DNA from: G051903925 sp051903925
GTDB taxonomy: Bacteria; Pseudomonadota; Alphaproteobacteria; Zavarziniales; Zavarziniaceae
Direction: 5' to 3'
DNA: 64,000 bases
Assembly: GCF_051903925.1 (NCBI RefSeq)
Contig: NZ_CP173678.1
Coordinates: 4,402,001-4,466,000, forward strand
In this document: positions 7,523 to 16,779 of the stretch, piece by piece
Numbering within the stretch: the first letter of the stretch is position 1
Layout: the number at the start of each line of letters is the position of its first letter
Position numbers and translations under genes: made by a program
Notes under the pieces: model-generated
What the model was told of the DNA's origin: nothing
What the model saw: the letters and a program-made list of their open reading frames with translations, nothing else
Database searches by the model: none

Positions 7523-10500
7523 ATGAGGTTGCACCCGCGCGTGCCACGGGCAGCGGCGCTCGCCGTGGCCGTGGCCTTGTCCCTGACCGCCTTCCTGCCG
7601 CTGCCGGGGGCACTGGCCGCCAGCCCCCCGACGGACCCCATGCTGCGGGTCGAGACGGGCATGCACGGGGCGGCGATAAATCGCATCGCGCTGACGCCTG
7701 ATGGCGAACTGATCACCGTCTCGGACGACAAGACGATCCGCGGCTGGGACCCCGTCACGGGCAAGGAGCGCTACGTCCTGCGCGCACCCATGGCCGAGGG
7801 GTCCGAGGGGGCCCTCTACGCCCTGGCGCTCAGCCCGACGGGTGGCACGATCGCCGTCGCCGGGCACACGGGCCTGGCCTGGGACAATTCGACCTCGATC
7901 TATTTCTTTGACCGCGCCAGCCGCGCCTGGCGGGGCCGGATCCCCGCGGGCGACGGACCGACCGACGTCGTCAACCAGCTCGCCTTCTCGCCCGATGGCA
8001 AGGCGCTGGCCATCGCCGTCAACGACAAGGGTGGCCTGCGCGTCGCCTGGCCGGGCGAAGGCCGCGTGGCGGTGGTCGATCCCGACTACCGCGCGCCCAT
8101 CGTCGGCCTGTCCTTCGCCGCCGATGGCCGCCTGGCGGTCGCGTCGCTGGACGGCGGCGTGCGCCTCTATGATGCCGAGCTGAAGCTGGCCGGGACCTGG
8201 AAGGGGCCGCGCAATGCAAAGCCCTATTCCGTGGCCTTCAGCCCCGACGGCAAGCGCCTGGCCGTAGGCTTCCTGGACCGGGCCAGCATCAGTGTGATCG
8301 ACACGCGCAAGATGGAGGAGACCAAAAGCTTCAAGGCCCCCGACGGTGGCACCGGCGCGCTGTCCAGCGTCGCGTGGCTGGAGGGCGGCGCCGGCCTGTC
8401 CGCCGCCGGCACCTGGGGCAGCAAGGAGGGGCGCAAGATCATCCTGACCTGGTCCTTCCTGGACGACGAGCCGGCGGGGGTGGAGGTCGCGGGCGACACC
8501 GTGACCGACCTGCGCGCCCTGCCCGACGGCGCCCTGGCCTATGCCTCGGCCGAGCCGTCCTGGGGCATCGTGCGCGACGGCAAGCTGGCCGAGCACCAGG
8601 ACCGCCAGCAGGCCGACTTCCGCGACGGCTATGATGGCGACGGCTTTCTGGTTTCACCCGATGGCGGCGTCGTCGACTTCGGCTTCCGCCAGGGCGGGCG
8701 CGATCGCGCCCGCTTCAGCCTGGTCGACCGCATCCTGGTCCGGGCCGACGGGCCGGTCGAGGATACGTCCGACACGCGCGCCATCCGGCCGGTGCGCGGG
8801 GCAGACGAAGGCAGCGCCGCCGACCTGCCGCAGGTCGAGCTGCTGCCCTCCACCGACCAGGCGGGCGGGCTCAAGGTCACGAACTGGCGCAATGGCGACA
8901 AGCCCAAGCTGGGGCGCAAGACGCTGGAACTGGAGCCCAACGAGCGGGCGCGCAGCGTCGCCGTTCTGCCGGACGGGTCGGGCGCGCTGATCGGGACGGA
9001 CTTCTTCCTGCGCTTCTATGACAAGGCCGGCCGCCTGGAATGGAAGACGGAGATCCCGGGCGCGGCCTGGGTCGTCAACGCGGCCCCCGTGGGTGGCTTC
9101 GCCATTGCCGGCCTGGCCGACGGGTCGATCCGCTGGTACCGCCTCGGCGACGGCAGTTCCGCCCTGTCGCTGTATCCCAATCCCGATGGCCGGCGCTGGA
9201 TCGCCTGGACGCCGGAGGGCTTCTTCGACCATGGCCGGGGCAGCGAGCGGCTGATCGGCTACCAGCAGAATGTGGTGACGGACGACCGCCTGCGCGGCGC
9301 AACCTTCGTCGCCGTCGACCAGATGTACCAGTTGTTCTTCCGCCGGGATCTGGTCGCCAAGCGCCTGCGCGGCACGGGCGAGGAGGAAATCTCGGGCCAG
9401 CTGGCGAAGGTGGGCAAGGTTGATGCCGTGCTCGACAAGGGCCTGCCCCCTACCTTGCGCCTGAAGGCCTATTGCTTCGCCCCCGACACCTGCGTCGAGG
9501 TCGAGCCCAAGGCGACGCGCGCGGCGGACGAGGTCGAGATCGTGCCGACCACCAGCCCCACCGTCACCCTGCGGTTCGAGGTGCAGGACCGCGGCGGCGG
9601 CGTGGGCGACATCGTCGTGCGCCGGCGCGGTGCCGTGGTGCCGGCGCGCGGCGTCACCCGCTCCGTCGTCGAGAATGTCTCGCTCGAGGAGCGGGAGGTG
9701 GCACTCGAACCCGGCATCAACCTGCTGGCCGTCTCTGCCTTCACCCGCACCGGCGAGCTTGAGGCCAATGCCGAGGAGCAGCCCCAGATGGCCCTCCTGT
9801 ACCAGGTGCAGGAGGAGACGAAGCCCAACCTGCACGTGATCGCGGTCGGCCTGAACCGCTTCAGCACGCCCGACGTCCCGGAACTGGCCAATGCCGTGGC
9901 CGATGCCGACGGCATGGCCGAGACCCTGCGCAAGGGGGCGGGCGACAAGTTTGCCAATGTCGAGACGATCGTCCTGACCAACGAGCAGGCGACCCACGAG
10001 GCCGTGCTGAAGGCCATCGCCGACGTGGCGGCCAAGGCCAAGCCCGACGACACCACCGTCGTGTTCCTTGCCGGCCATGGCCTCAACATCGACGGCAAGT
10101 TCTACTTCCTGCCCTTCGACGTGAAGGACCTGACGGTGGAAGGGCTCCAGGCGACGGCCCTGACCCAGGACCAGTTGCAGGAGGCCTTGGGCGCCCTGCC
10201 CACCTCGCGCACCGCGATGCTGATCGATGCCTGCTATTCGGGCGCGTTTGCGGTGGGCGATTCGGTCGACAATGCCGACCGCAATTCGACCTCGGCCCAG
10301 CAGCTCAGCTATTCGTCGGGCCGCTACATCCTGGCCGGGGCGTCCAGCCAGGAAGAGGCGCTGGACGGCATTGCCGGGCACGGCGTGTTCACCAGCGTGC
10401 TGCTGGAGGGCCTGGTGGGCAAGGCGGACGAATCAGTGCGCGGCAACAAGGACGGCGCGGTCGACGTCCTGGAACTGGGCGAATATGCCCGCAAGCGGGT

Positions 10501-10621
10501 GCCGGACGTGGCCGCCGAAGTCGGCCAGGGCCACCGGCAGCGGCCCCACTTCTTCTTCCGCGGCGACGACTGGTTTCCCGTCCGCTCCCTGCAATCGGAG
10601 GCCGCGGACGGCACGCCTTAG
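7523..10621 (+). CDS. Secreted WD40 beta-propeller caspase-like (C14) protein
   Basis: A 1032-residue exported protein. MRLHPRVPR plus a long hydrophobic stretch ending GALAAS is a signal peptide; ATG 7523 has AGGA about eight bases upstream. Residues about 35-560 carry repeated WD40/PQQ-like blades (for example FSPDGKALAIAV and FSPDGKRLAVGF). After a linker, a caspase-fold domain runs from about residue 769 to 1015 with FLAGHG (His852) and DACYSG (Cys904), the expected dyad of peptidase C14. Bacterial members cleave after Arg/Lys or Asp, or act in signalling and conflict systems; this one is predicted extracytoplasmic. It follows the SH3 lipoprotein by about 170 bases and precedes a c-di-GMP protein. 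Substrate unknown. Confidence 0.88.
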   Translation: MRLHPRVPRAAALAVAVALSLTAFLPLPGALAASPPTDPMLRVETGMHGAAINRIALTPDGELITVSDDKTIRGWDPVTGKERYVLRAPMAEGSEGALYALALSPTGGTIAVAGHTGLAWDNSTSIYFFDRASRAWRGRIPAGDGPTDVVNQLAFSPDGKALAIAVNDKGGLRVAWPGEGRVAVVDPDYRAPIVGLSFAADGRLAVASLDGGVRLYDAELKLAGTWKGPRNAKPYSVAFSPDGKRLAVGFLDRASISVIDTRKMEETKSFKAPDGGTGALSSVAWLEGGAGLSAAGTWGSKEGRKIILTWSFLDDEPAGVEVAGDTVTDLRALPDGALAYASAEPSWGIVRDGKLAEHQDRQQADFRDGYDGDGFLVSPDGGVVDFGFRQGGRDRARFSLVDRILVRADGPVEDTSDTRAIRPVRGADEGSAADLPQVELLPSTDQAGGLKVTNWRNGDKPKLGRKTLELEPNERARSVAVLPDGSGALIGTDFFLRFYDKAGRLEWKTEIPGAAWVVNAAPVGGFAIAGLADGSIRWYRLGDGSSALSLYPNPDGRRWIAWTPEGFFDHGRGSERLIGYQQNVVTDDRLRGATFVAVDQMYQLFFRRDLVAKRLRGTGEEEISGQLAKVGKVDAVLDKGLPPTLRLKAYCFAPDTCVEVEPKATRAADEVEIVPTTSPTVTLRFEVQDRGGGVGDIVVRRRGAVVPARGVTRSVVENVSLEEREVALEPGINLLAVSAFTRTGELEANAEEQPQMALLYQVQEETKPNLHVIAVGLNRFSTPDVPELANAVADADGMAETLRKGAGDKFANVETIVLTNEQATHEAVLKAIADVAAKAKPDDTTVVFLAGHGLNIDGKFYFLPFDVKDLTVEGLQATALTQDQLQEALGALPTSRTAMLIDACYSGAFAVGDSVDNADRNSTSAQQLSYSSGRYILAGASSQEEALDGIAGHGVFTSVLLEGLVGKADESVRGNKDGAVDVLELGEYARKRVPDVAAEVGQGHRQRPHFFFRGDDWFPVRSLQSEAADGTP

Positions 10622-10680
10622 GCTTGTCTTTACCAGCCCTGCGCTAGTCCTGTGGGACAGGGAACAGCGCAGGCGGGGGC

Positions 10681-12396
10681 ATGAACCAGAGTCCAGTCGA
10701 GGAGCTCCGCCGCCAGCGCGACCGCTTCGTAGCCTTCTCGTTCGCCTCGGCCGACCTGCTGCTGGAAGTGGGGCCGGCCGGTACGATCCGCTTCGCCTCC
10801 GGCGCGACGAAGGACCTGACGGGCCGCCCGGCGGTCGAGCTGCGCGGCGTGCCCTGGGTCGAGATCTTTGCGGAAAAGGACCGTGGCCTGGTCCTGGCGC
10901 TGGCCCGGGCCCTGAAGCCGGGGGCCCGCTGCGGCCCCATCGCGATCCAGCTTGCGCCGCTGAACGGCGACGCGACACGGCCCGCGGTCTTCAATGGCTA
11001 TCGCCTGCCGGGGGAGGAGAACTCCCTCTATTGCACGGTCAGCCGCTCGCGCGTGCCGACCCGGCGCGAGGCTGATACCGGTCGGCGCGATGCGGTTACC
11101 GGCCTGCTGGACGGCGAATCGTTCTCCCGCGCCGCCGAGGAGGCGATGAGCTCCGCCGCCCTGCTGGGCGAGCACCTGGCCCTGACCATGCTGGAGTTCG
11201 AGAACTTCGCCGGGTTCGAGACGACGCTGAGCGAGGGGGCCCGCTCGGAGCTGATGCGCGAGGTGGGGCTGATCCTGCGCGCCCAGTCGGTCGACGGCGA
11301 CACCTCCGCCCGCCTGGGCGATGACAAGTTCGGCGTCGTTCATCAGAACAACGTGGATCCGGCCGAGCTGAGCCGGCAGATCACCGCCCTGTCGCAAAGC
11401 TACGACCCGCAGGGACGCGGGATCACCGTGGCGCGCCGCACGGTCGACCTGGACCAGCAGCACCTGGACCGCAAGGACGTGAACCGCGCCCTGATCTATG
11501 CGGTGCAGAAATTCTCCGAAGAGGGCATGGCCTTCGACGCCCCGTCGCTGAAGGACAGCCTGGGCGAAATGGTGCGCGACACGTTCCAGCGCATCAACGA
11601 GCTCAAGAGCACGATGGGCCGGGACAAGTTCGACCTTGCCTTCCAGCCGATCGTCAGCCTGAAGGACCGCAAGCTCCACCACTACGAGGTGCTGACGCGG
11701 GTCAAGGGCCGCAGTTCCCCCTACGAAATGGTGACCTTCGCCGAGAACGTGGGCCTGGCCCAGGAATTCGACCTGGCCGTGCTGCGCCGCGCGATGGGCT
11801 ATCTGGCGACGCAGCCGCCCACCCTGAACCTGGCGATCAATGTCTCCGGCCAGTCCATGGGCCTCGATTCCTTTGTCCAGATGCTGGGCGCCATGCTGGC
11901 CGAGCAGAAGGCGCGCGCCCGGCAGATCCACCTGGAGGTCACGGAATCGAGCGAGATCAAGGATCTGGTCCGCCTCAACGCCGTGCTCCAGGAACTGCGC
12001 GCCCATGGCTGCAAGATCGGCCTGGACGATTTCGGCGCAGGTGCCGCGTCCTTCCAGTACCTCCAGGCGCTGGACGTCGACTTCGTGAAGATCGACGGCG
12101 CCTATGTGACCCGCGTGCTCCTGGGCACGCGCGACGCCGTCATGATGAAGGCCCTGGCCGGCCTGTGCCGCGAACTGTCGATCGAGACCGTGGCCGAGCG
12201 GGTCGAGACCGAGGAGCAGGCGGTCAAGGTGATGACACTGGGTATCGACTATGGCCAGGGCTACCTGTTCGGTAAGCCGGGTCCCGCGACCGACTATGTC
12301 ACGCCCGCAACCCTGCCCGCGCCACCCCCGGCGGCCGGCGGCGGCGCCCTGCAGTACCGCGCCAAGCGCGCAGGTGCCCGCGAGACCTGGGGCTGA
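10681..12396 (+). CDS. PAS-GGDEF(degenerate)-EAL protein, putative c-di-GMP phosphodiesterase
   Basis: A 571-residue cytosolic protein with no membrane segment. Residues about 10-125 look like a PAS sensor; about 135-270 form a GGDEF-type domain whose signature reads LGDDKF, so cyclase activity is unlikely. The C-terminal EAL domain (about 300-545) has EVL for EAL, LAINVSGQ, LEVTES, LDDFGAG, VKIDG and AERVE. These supply the conserved Glu, Asn, Asp and Lys residues used for metal binding and hydrolysis of c-di-GMP to pGpG. The degenerate GGDEF may serve as a GTP-binding regulatory unit. It begins 59 bases after the caspase gene on the same strand and could be cotranscribed with it. Confidence 0.85.
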   Translation: MNQSPVEELRRQRDRFVAFSFASADLLLEVGPAGTIRFASGATKDLTGRPAVELRGVPWVEIFAEKDRGLVLALARALKPGARCGPIAIQLAPLNGDATRPAVFNGYRLPGEENSLYCTVSRSRVPTRREADTGRRDAVTGLLDGESFSRAAEEAMSSAALLGEHLALTMLEFENFAGFETTLSEGARSELMREVGLILRAQSVDGDTSARLGDDKFGVVHQNNVDPAELSRQITALSQSYDPQGRGITVARRTVDLDQQHLDRKDVNRALIYAVQKFSEEGMAFDAPSLKDSLGEMVRDTFQRINELKSTMGRDKFDLAFQPIVSLKDRKLHHYEVLTRVKGRSSPYEMVTFAENVGLAQEFDLAVLRRAMGYLATQPPTLNLAINVSGQSMGLDSFVQMLGAMLAEQKARARQIHLEVTESSEIKDLVRLNAVLQELRAHGCKIGLDDFGAGAASFQYLQALDVDFVKIDGAYVTRVLLGTRDAVMMKALAGLCRELSIETVAERVETEEQAVKVMTLGIDYGQGYLFGKPGPATDYVTPATLPAPPPAAGGGALQYRAKRAGARETWG

Positions 12397-12409
12397 GCAG
12401 ACGCCGCGT

Positions 12410-13570
12410 TCAGGAGCTGCGCCCGCGGGCGTGAACGGGCCAGATCGCCTCCAGCGTCCCGTCGCGCACGACATGGATCCAGTCGTGCAGGTTCACCGTC
12501 GGGTCGCAATGCGGGACCTGGACCAGCAGGACGTCGCCAATGCCAAGCGCCGTCCCCTCGGGCAGGGTGACGCAGCCATACTCATCGCCCATGAAGCGAT
12601 AGCTGGCGCCGGGCGGCGCACCCGCCAGGATGCGGGGCGCGGGTCCGTCGGTCGCGAACGCCTTCACCCCGCCATCGGTCGTTGCCAGGCCCGGTGCATT
12701 GGCGCTGATCACCGTCACCTGCACCGCCAGGGCGGGACCAAAGGGCGGCGGCGCGCCATTGGCCCCGGCGGGCCCCTCCAGCGCGACCGCGTCGTAGTCG
12801 ACATCCATGAAGATGTAGGAGCCGACCTGCAGCTCGGTAAAGACCCGTGCCGCGGGGTCAATCGCGTGCGTCCCGGTGCCGCCGCCGGTGACGATCCGCG
12901 CCGGCAGTCCGGCGGCGTCCAGGGCACCGACAAGCACCGTCAGCGCCTCCAGCCCCTCCAGAACCTTGGCCCGCCGGGCGTCGTAGTCGGCAATGTGCTG
13001 CCATTGCCCGCCATAGGCCTGGATCCCGGCAAAGGTCAGGCCCGGCGTGGTGGCGATGCGCCTGGCCAGGGCCTCTGCCCGGGGGCTGGCGATGCCGGTG
13101 CGGTGCATGCCCAGGTCGATGTCGACCAGCACAGGCAGAAGGATGCCCGCCTGCCACGCGGCATGGCCCAGGGCGGCCACATTGGCAGCATTGTCCGCGA
13201 CTACCATCAGCCCCGGCACCCGCGCCGCGAGGCGGATCAGGCGGGCAATCCCGTCCGGCGTCACGACGGGCGAAGTCAGCAGCACGTCCGCCATGTCGGC
13301 CCAGTGGTCGGCCAAGGCCTCCGCCTCGCCCAGCTTGGCACAGCAGACGCCGATGGCGCCGGCCGCGCGTTGCAGGCGGGCGATGTCGGCCGACTTGTGC
13401 GTCTTGGCATGGGGCCTGAGCGCGAGGCCGGTGTCGCGGCCATGCTGCGCCATGCGCGCCAGGTTGGCCTGGAACAGGTCGAAGTCCAGGACCAGGGCCG
13501 GCGTCGCCAGGCGCGCCGCGCCGCCGGCCACACCCACAAGATGGCCATTGGGTCCAAGGTTTGTCGCCAT
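12410..13570 (-). CDS. DSD1-family PLP-dependent enzyme (D-threonine aldolase/D-serine dehydratase-like)
   Basis: A 386-residue fold-type III PLP enzyme. The PLP-lysine motif RPHAKTHK lies near residue 50, the usual place in D-threonine aldolases and eukaryote-type D-serine dehydratases. Later features are GGGTGTH (phosphate-binding) and a C-terminal domain with PHCDPTVNLHDW, whose His and Cys match the metal site of this family. The enzyme acts on D-hydroxy amino acids in the cytoplasm. Start ATG 13570 has AGGATG about seven bases upstream; an extension to 13612 is possible but unlike relatives. It is divergent from the HIT gene, the start codons being 76 bases apart. Confidence 0.88.
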   Translation of the reverse strand: MATNLGPNGHLVGVAGGAARLATPALVLDFDLFQANLARMAQHGRDTGLALRPHAKTHKSADIARLQRAAGAIGVCCAKLGEAEALADHWADMADVLLTSPVVTPDGIARLIRLAARVPGLMVVADNAANVAALGHAAWQAGILLPVLVDIDLGMHRTGIASPRAEALARRIATTPGLTFAGIQAYGGQWQHIADYDARRAKVLEGLEALTVLVGALDAAGLPARIVTGGGTGTHAIDPAARVFTELQVGSYIFMDVDYDAVALEGPAGANGAPPPFGPALAVQVTVISANAPGLATTDGGVKAFATDGPAPRILAGAPPGASYRFMGDEYGCVTLPEGTALGIGDVLLVQVPHCDPTVNLHDWIHVVRDGTLEAIWPVHARGRSS

Positions 13571-13646
13571 CGGGAAACATCCTGACTTCGTGTCGCCGTC
13601 CGCCCGCGCCATGATAAGGGGGAGCGGCCACTTCGTCAGGACCCCG

Positions 13647-14051
13647 ATGACCTTCGTGCTCGACCCCCGGCTTGCCGCCGATTCCGACCTGCTGGCGACG
13701 TGGGACCTGTGCCAAGTGCGCCTGCAGGACGACGCGCGCTATCCCTGGCTGGTCCTGGTGCCGCAGCGCGAGGGCCTGCGCGAGGTGCACGACCTGATGC
13801 ATGCCGACCGCCATCGCCTGGCCGAAGAGATCGCCCGCGCCACGGCCGCCGTCGCCGCGCTGGGCGTGCACAAGGTCAATGTCGGGGCGCTGGGCAACAT
13901 CGTGGAGCAGTTGCACGTCCACGTCGTCGGGCGCATGCCGGGCGATCCCGCCTGGCCGGGGCCGGTCTGGGGCCAGGGCAGCCCGGTCCGGCGCGCGCCC
14001 GCGGCCCGCGCCGCCCTGGAGCAGCAATTGGCCCACCTGCTCGAACTCTGA
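13647..14051 (+). CDS. HIT domain protein
   Basis: A 134-residue histidine-triad protein. The C-terminal active-site motif reads QLHVHVVGR, that is HxHxx in place of the full HxHxHxx; this form is common in a proteobacterial HIT subfamily. Upstream it has WLVLVPQREGLREVHDL and NVGALGNIVEQ, which shape the nucleotide pocket. HIT proteins hydrolyse or transfer nucleoside phosphates (for example AMP-lysine or dinucleoside polyphosphates). The start at ATG 13647 follows CAGGAC closely. It is divergent from the DSD1 gene and converges on the histidine kinase gene, only ten bases apart at the stops. Specific substrate unknown. Confidence 0.85.
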   Translation: MTFVLDPRLAADSDLLATWDLCQVRLQDDARYPWLVLVPQREGLREVHDLMHADRHRLAEEIARATAAVAALGVHKVNVGALGNIVEQLHVHVVGRMPGDPAWPGPVWGQGSPVRRAPAARAALEQQLAHLLEL

Positions 14052-14061
14052 ACGCCGGGCC

Positions 14062-15456
14062 TCAGAACGCGATCCGGAAGGCGGCCCCCGGCCCGTCGGG
14101 GCAGTCGCCGACGCTGACGCTGGCGCCGTTGCGGGCCGCGATCTCGCGCACGATGGCCAGGCCAAGGCCAGCACCGCCCTCGCCCTCCCCCTGCCCGGCA
14201 CCGCGCCAGAACGGCTCGAACACTTGGCTGCGCTGCCCCTCTGGAATGCCCGGGCCATGGTCGCGGACGACCAGGGCGGGCCCGGCGATCGCCGTACCCT
14301 CCTCCACCGTCACGGCGACGGTGCTGCCGGGCGGCGTGAAGCGCAGGGCGTTCTCGACCAGGTTGCGCAGGGCGTCGCCCAGGGCGTGCGGCTGCGCCTG
14401 GACCATGACCGCCCCGGCCGGCGCGGTCAGTTCGATCGAACGGCCTGCCTTCAGCGCCAGGGGAAACAGGCCGGCGACCGTATCCCGCGCCACCGCGCAG
14501 AGGTCGACGGCCTCCGGCGCCATTCCCTGCCCCGCCTCCAGGCGAGCGATCGCCAGCAACTGGTCGACCACGCGGGCCAGGCGCACCACGTCCCCGTCCA
14601 GGATGGCCCGTGCCTGTCCCGCCGCCATTTCGGCCACACGGGCGCGAAGCACAGCCAGGGGGGTCCGCAATTCATGCGCGGCATTGGCAGTGAAGCGGCG
14701 CTGCTGCGCCAGCATCGCGGCGACGGCGGCGCGCGCCTCCTCCGCCTGGCGGTGGAGGTCGGCCAGTTGCGCATAGCGCTGCCGCCGCACCCGCAGCGAG
14801 CGCAGAAGGATCGCGAAATTGAGGGCAAAGCCGGCCAGGACCACGGCGGCAGCGGCGGCAAAGGCCTGCTGCACGCCCGCGCGGATGGGGCGGATGTCGT
14901 CGGTCACGTCAAGGTACAGCTCGGCGACGCTGGTGCGCCCGCCGCCCACGACCAGCGGCATGTGGATCTCCGCCACCTCGATCGCACCGTAGGCGCCGAA
15001 GGCGGCGGCGGTCTGCTTAGGGCTCAGCAGGCGGGCATGGGGCGTGCCGCTCCGCGCGGTGCCGACAACCACCATCTGGTCCACCGTCTGGCCCAGGCTC
15101 TCCCCGTCCGTGTCCAGCAGGACCTTGCCCTGCTGATCCAGCACCAGCAGGCGCAGGATGTGCGCCGCCTTCTGCGCATAGGCAAAGACGGCGGCGCGTT
15201 CCGGCTCGTCCAGGTCGGCCAGGCGACCTTGCGCGTCGATCAGGTTCAGCGCGTCTGCCGTCGCCTCGGTGAAGTCCAGCGCCCGCTGCTCGGCAAAGGC
15301 CTCCGTCATGTCGCGCACCAGCGCCTGCTGGCCCAGCCAGCCGCCACCCAGGGCCAGGGTGGTGACCACCACCAGCAGGATCAGCAGCAACCGGTCGCGG
15401 CGCAGTCCCGGCTCCGGTTCCGCGACGTCCAGCGGGGGCACGTCAGGCTCCGCCAT
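14062..15456 (-). CDS. Two-component sensor histidine kinase (QseC/TctE type)
   Basis: A 464-residue inner-membrane kinase. A transmembrane helix (LLLILLVVVTTLALGGGWL) near residue 30 and a second one near residue 205 bracket a periplasmic sensor of the 2CSK_N sort. The HisKA motif AAHELRTPLAVL gives the phospho-acceptor His; the ATPase part has an N-box NLVENALRF, G1 RDHGPGIP and G2 GAGLGLAI. It is a complete kinase. The gene start overlaps the end of the response regulator by 14 bases, and GGGGGAGGG lies just before ATG 15456, so the pair is coupled. With the upstream PepSY and cytochrome b genes it probably senses and controls an envelope redox or metal function. Confidence 0.9.
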   Translation of the reverse strand: MAEPDVPPLDVAEPEPGLRRDRLLLILLVVVTTLALGGGWLGQQALVRDMTEAFAEQRALDFTEATADALNLIDAQGRLADLDEPERAAVFAYAQKAAHILRLLVLDQQGKVLLDTDGESLGQTVDQMVVVGTARSGTPHARLLSPKQTAAAFGAYGAIEVAEIHMPLVVGGGRTSVAELYLDVTDDIRPIRAGVQQAFAAAAAVVLAGFALNFAILLRSLRVRRQRYAQLADLHRQAEEARAAVAAMLAQQRRFTANAAHELRTPLAVLRARVAEMAAGQARAILDGDVVRLARVVDQLLAIARLEAGQGMAPEAVDLCAVARDTVAGLFPLALKAGRSIELTAPAGAVMVQAQPHALGDALRNLVENALRFTPPGSTVAVTVEEGTAIAGPALVVRDHGPGIPEGQRSQVFEPFWRGAGQGEGEGGAGLGLAIVREIAARNGASVSVGDCPDGPGAAFRIAF

Positions 15457-16126
15457 CGCCCTCCCCCAGGAAATAGCCGACGCCACGCACCGTGTGGATG
15501 CGGATGTCGGCCCCTGCCTCGGCCAGGCGGCGCCGCAGGCGCGATACCGCGGCCTCTATCGCATTGGCCTGGGCCAGGTCGTCGAAGCCATAGAGGCTGG
15601 ATTCCAGGTCCTGCCGCGTCACGACCCGGCCGGCGCGCCGCATCAGGACATCCAGCAGATCCAGCTCACGCCGCCCCAGGGCCAGCGGCCGGCCCGCCAC
15701 GGCCGCGGCCTGGCTGGCCGTATCCAGGGTGACATTCCCCACCGCCAGGCTGGTCGACAGGCGCGTGCCCGGCCGGCGCAGCACGGCGCGCACGCGGGCG
15801 ACCAGTTCGTCCATGGCGAAGGGCTTGGCCACATAGTCGTCGGCGCCATGGTCCAGACCGGCCACGCGGTCTGTCAGGCGGTCGCGCGCCGTCAGCAGGA
15901 TGACCGGCAGGTCCGCCCGCTCCCGCCGCAGCTCGTCCAGCAGTCCCAGGCCATCCCCGTCGGGCAGGCTGAGGTCCAGCAGCACGAGGTCAAAGCGCGC
16001 GACGGCCAGGGCGGCGCGCGCCTCGTCCAGGCTGTGGACGGCATCGACGACGAAGCCCTCCCGCCCCAGCCGCGCCGCGACCAGTTGCGCCAGCGCGCGT
16101 TCGTCTTCGACCAGCAGAAGTCGCAT
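15443..16126 (-). CDS. OmpR-family response regulator
   Basis: A 227-residue regulator. The receiver domain starts MRLLLVEDER (acidic pocket), has the phosphorylated Asp51 in LLDLSLPDGDG, the switch Thr in ILLTARD and Lys in VAKPF. The C-terminal winged helix (about residues 125-220) includes RRELDLLDVLMRRAGRVVTR and the recognition-wing sequence IHTVRGVGYFL. It is the partner of the overlapping kinase. The likely targets include its own operon with the PepSY and cytochrome b genes, as in other QseB/TctD-like systems, but no operator was recognised. Confidence 0.93.
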   Translation of the reverse strand: MRLLLVEDERALAQLVAARLGREGFVVDAVHSLDEARAALAVARFDLVLLDLSLPDGDGLGLLDELRRERADLPVILLTARDRLTDRVAGLDHGADDYVAKPFAMDELVARVRAVLRRPGTRLSTSLAVGNVTLDTASQAAAVAGRPLALGRRELDLLDVLMRRAGRVVTRQDLESSLYGFDDLAQANAIEAAVSRLRRRLAEAGADIRIHTVRGVGYFLGEGDGGA

Positions 16127-16171
16127 GTCCCGTCCGGGGAAAAATCCAGGGCTGCACGACCCGACCGCCGG

Positions 16172-16768
16172 TCAGACGCGCTTGCGCCCCGTGATCATGG
16201 CCAGGATCAGGTTCTCCCGGAAGCGCAGGCTCTCCACCAGCGCACCGAGGACGTGCAGCACCAGCAGCCCGACCAGGGCATTGGCCAGGATCTCGTGCGT
16301 CTCCTCGACCCACTTCACGCCAAACAGCGCGTCCGTCGTCTGCAGCCAGCCCGTCAGGCCCAGCAGCGCCACCATGGCCAGCAGGACCAGCGCCATGGCA
16401 CCCCCGGCCGGGTTGTGACCGACATGGCGGCTGTCCGTACCCGTTGCGACCTGCCCCAGATAGCGCAGCAGTGAGCGGGGGCCGACGACGAAGCTGGCAA
16501 AGCGCGCCGGCGACGTCCCCACGAAGCCCCACAGGATGCGAAGCACGACAACGCCCAGGGCGACATAGCCCAGGACCTGATGCACCTCGCGCCCGGCCCG
16601 TGTCAGTTCCAGCAGGTTCGCCAGCACGGCCCCCACCAGGACCCAGTGGCACAGGCGCACCACGGGGTCCCACACGCGGATCATGCGGCGGGTGGCGTCC
16701 GCGTGGACGGTGGGGCGGCGGATCGTCGGAGCAGACGCGACCGCCGGGCCATGCTGGACCGGCTCCAT
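16172..16768 (-). CDS. Cytochrome b561/b6-type membrane protein
   Basis: A 198-residue integral membrane protein of the di-haem cytochrome b (Ni,Fe-hydrogenase b-subunit/b561) group. Hydrophobic helices hold the His residues expected to bind haem: RLCHWVLVGAV in helix 1, REVHQVLGYVALG in helix 2, and EETHEILANALVGLLVLHV in the last helices. WDPVVRLCHW is a family hallmark. It would pass electrons across the inner membrane between quinol and a periplasmic partner. It lies between the PepSY gene (11 bases upstream) and the regulator (45 bases downstream), so an operon is likely. Confidence 0.9.
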   Translation of the reverse strand: MEPVQHGPAVASAPTIRRPTVHADATRRMIRVWDPVVRLCHWVLVGAVLANLLELTRAGREVHQVLGYVALGVVVLRILWGFVGTSPARFASFVVGPRSLLRYLGQVATGTDSRHVGHNPAGGAMALVLLAMVALLGLTGWLQTTDALFGVKWVEETHEILANALVGLLVLHVLGALVESLRFRENLILAMITGRKRV

Positions 16769-16779
16769 CGCCGGGCGCC

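Noticed and set aside
15269..16474. A 401-codon plus-strand frame opposite the kinase, regulator and cytochrome genes
   Set aside because: Long frames opposite GC-rich genes arise from codon bias; the opposite strand has three complete conserved proteins.
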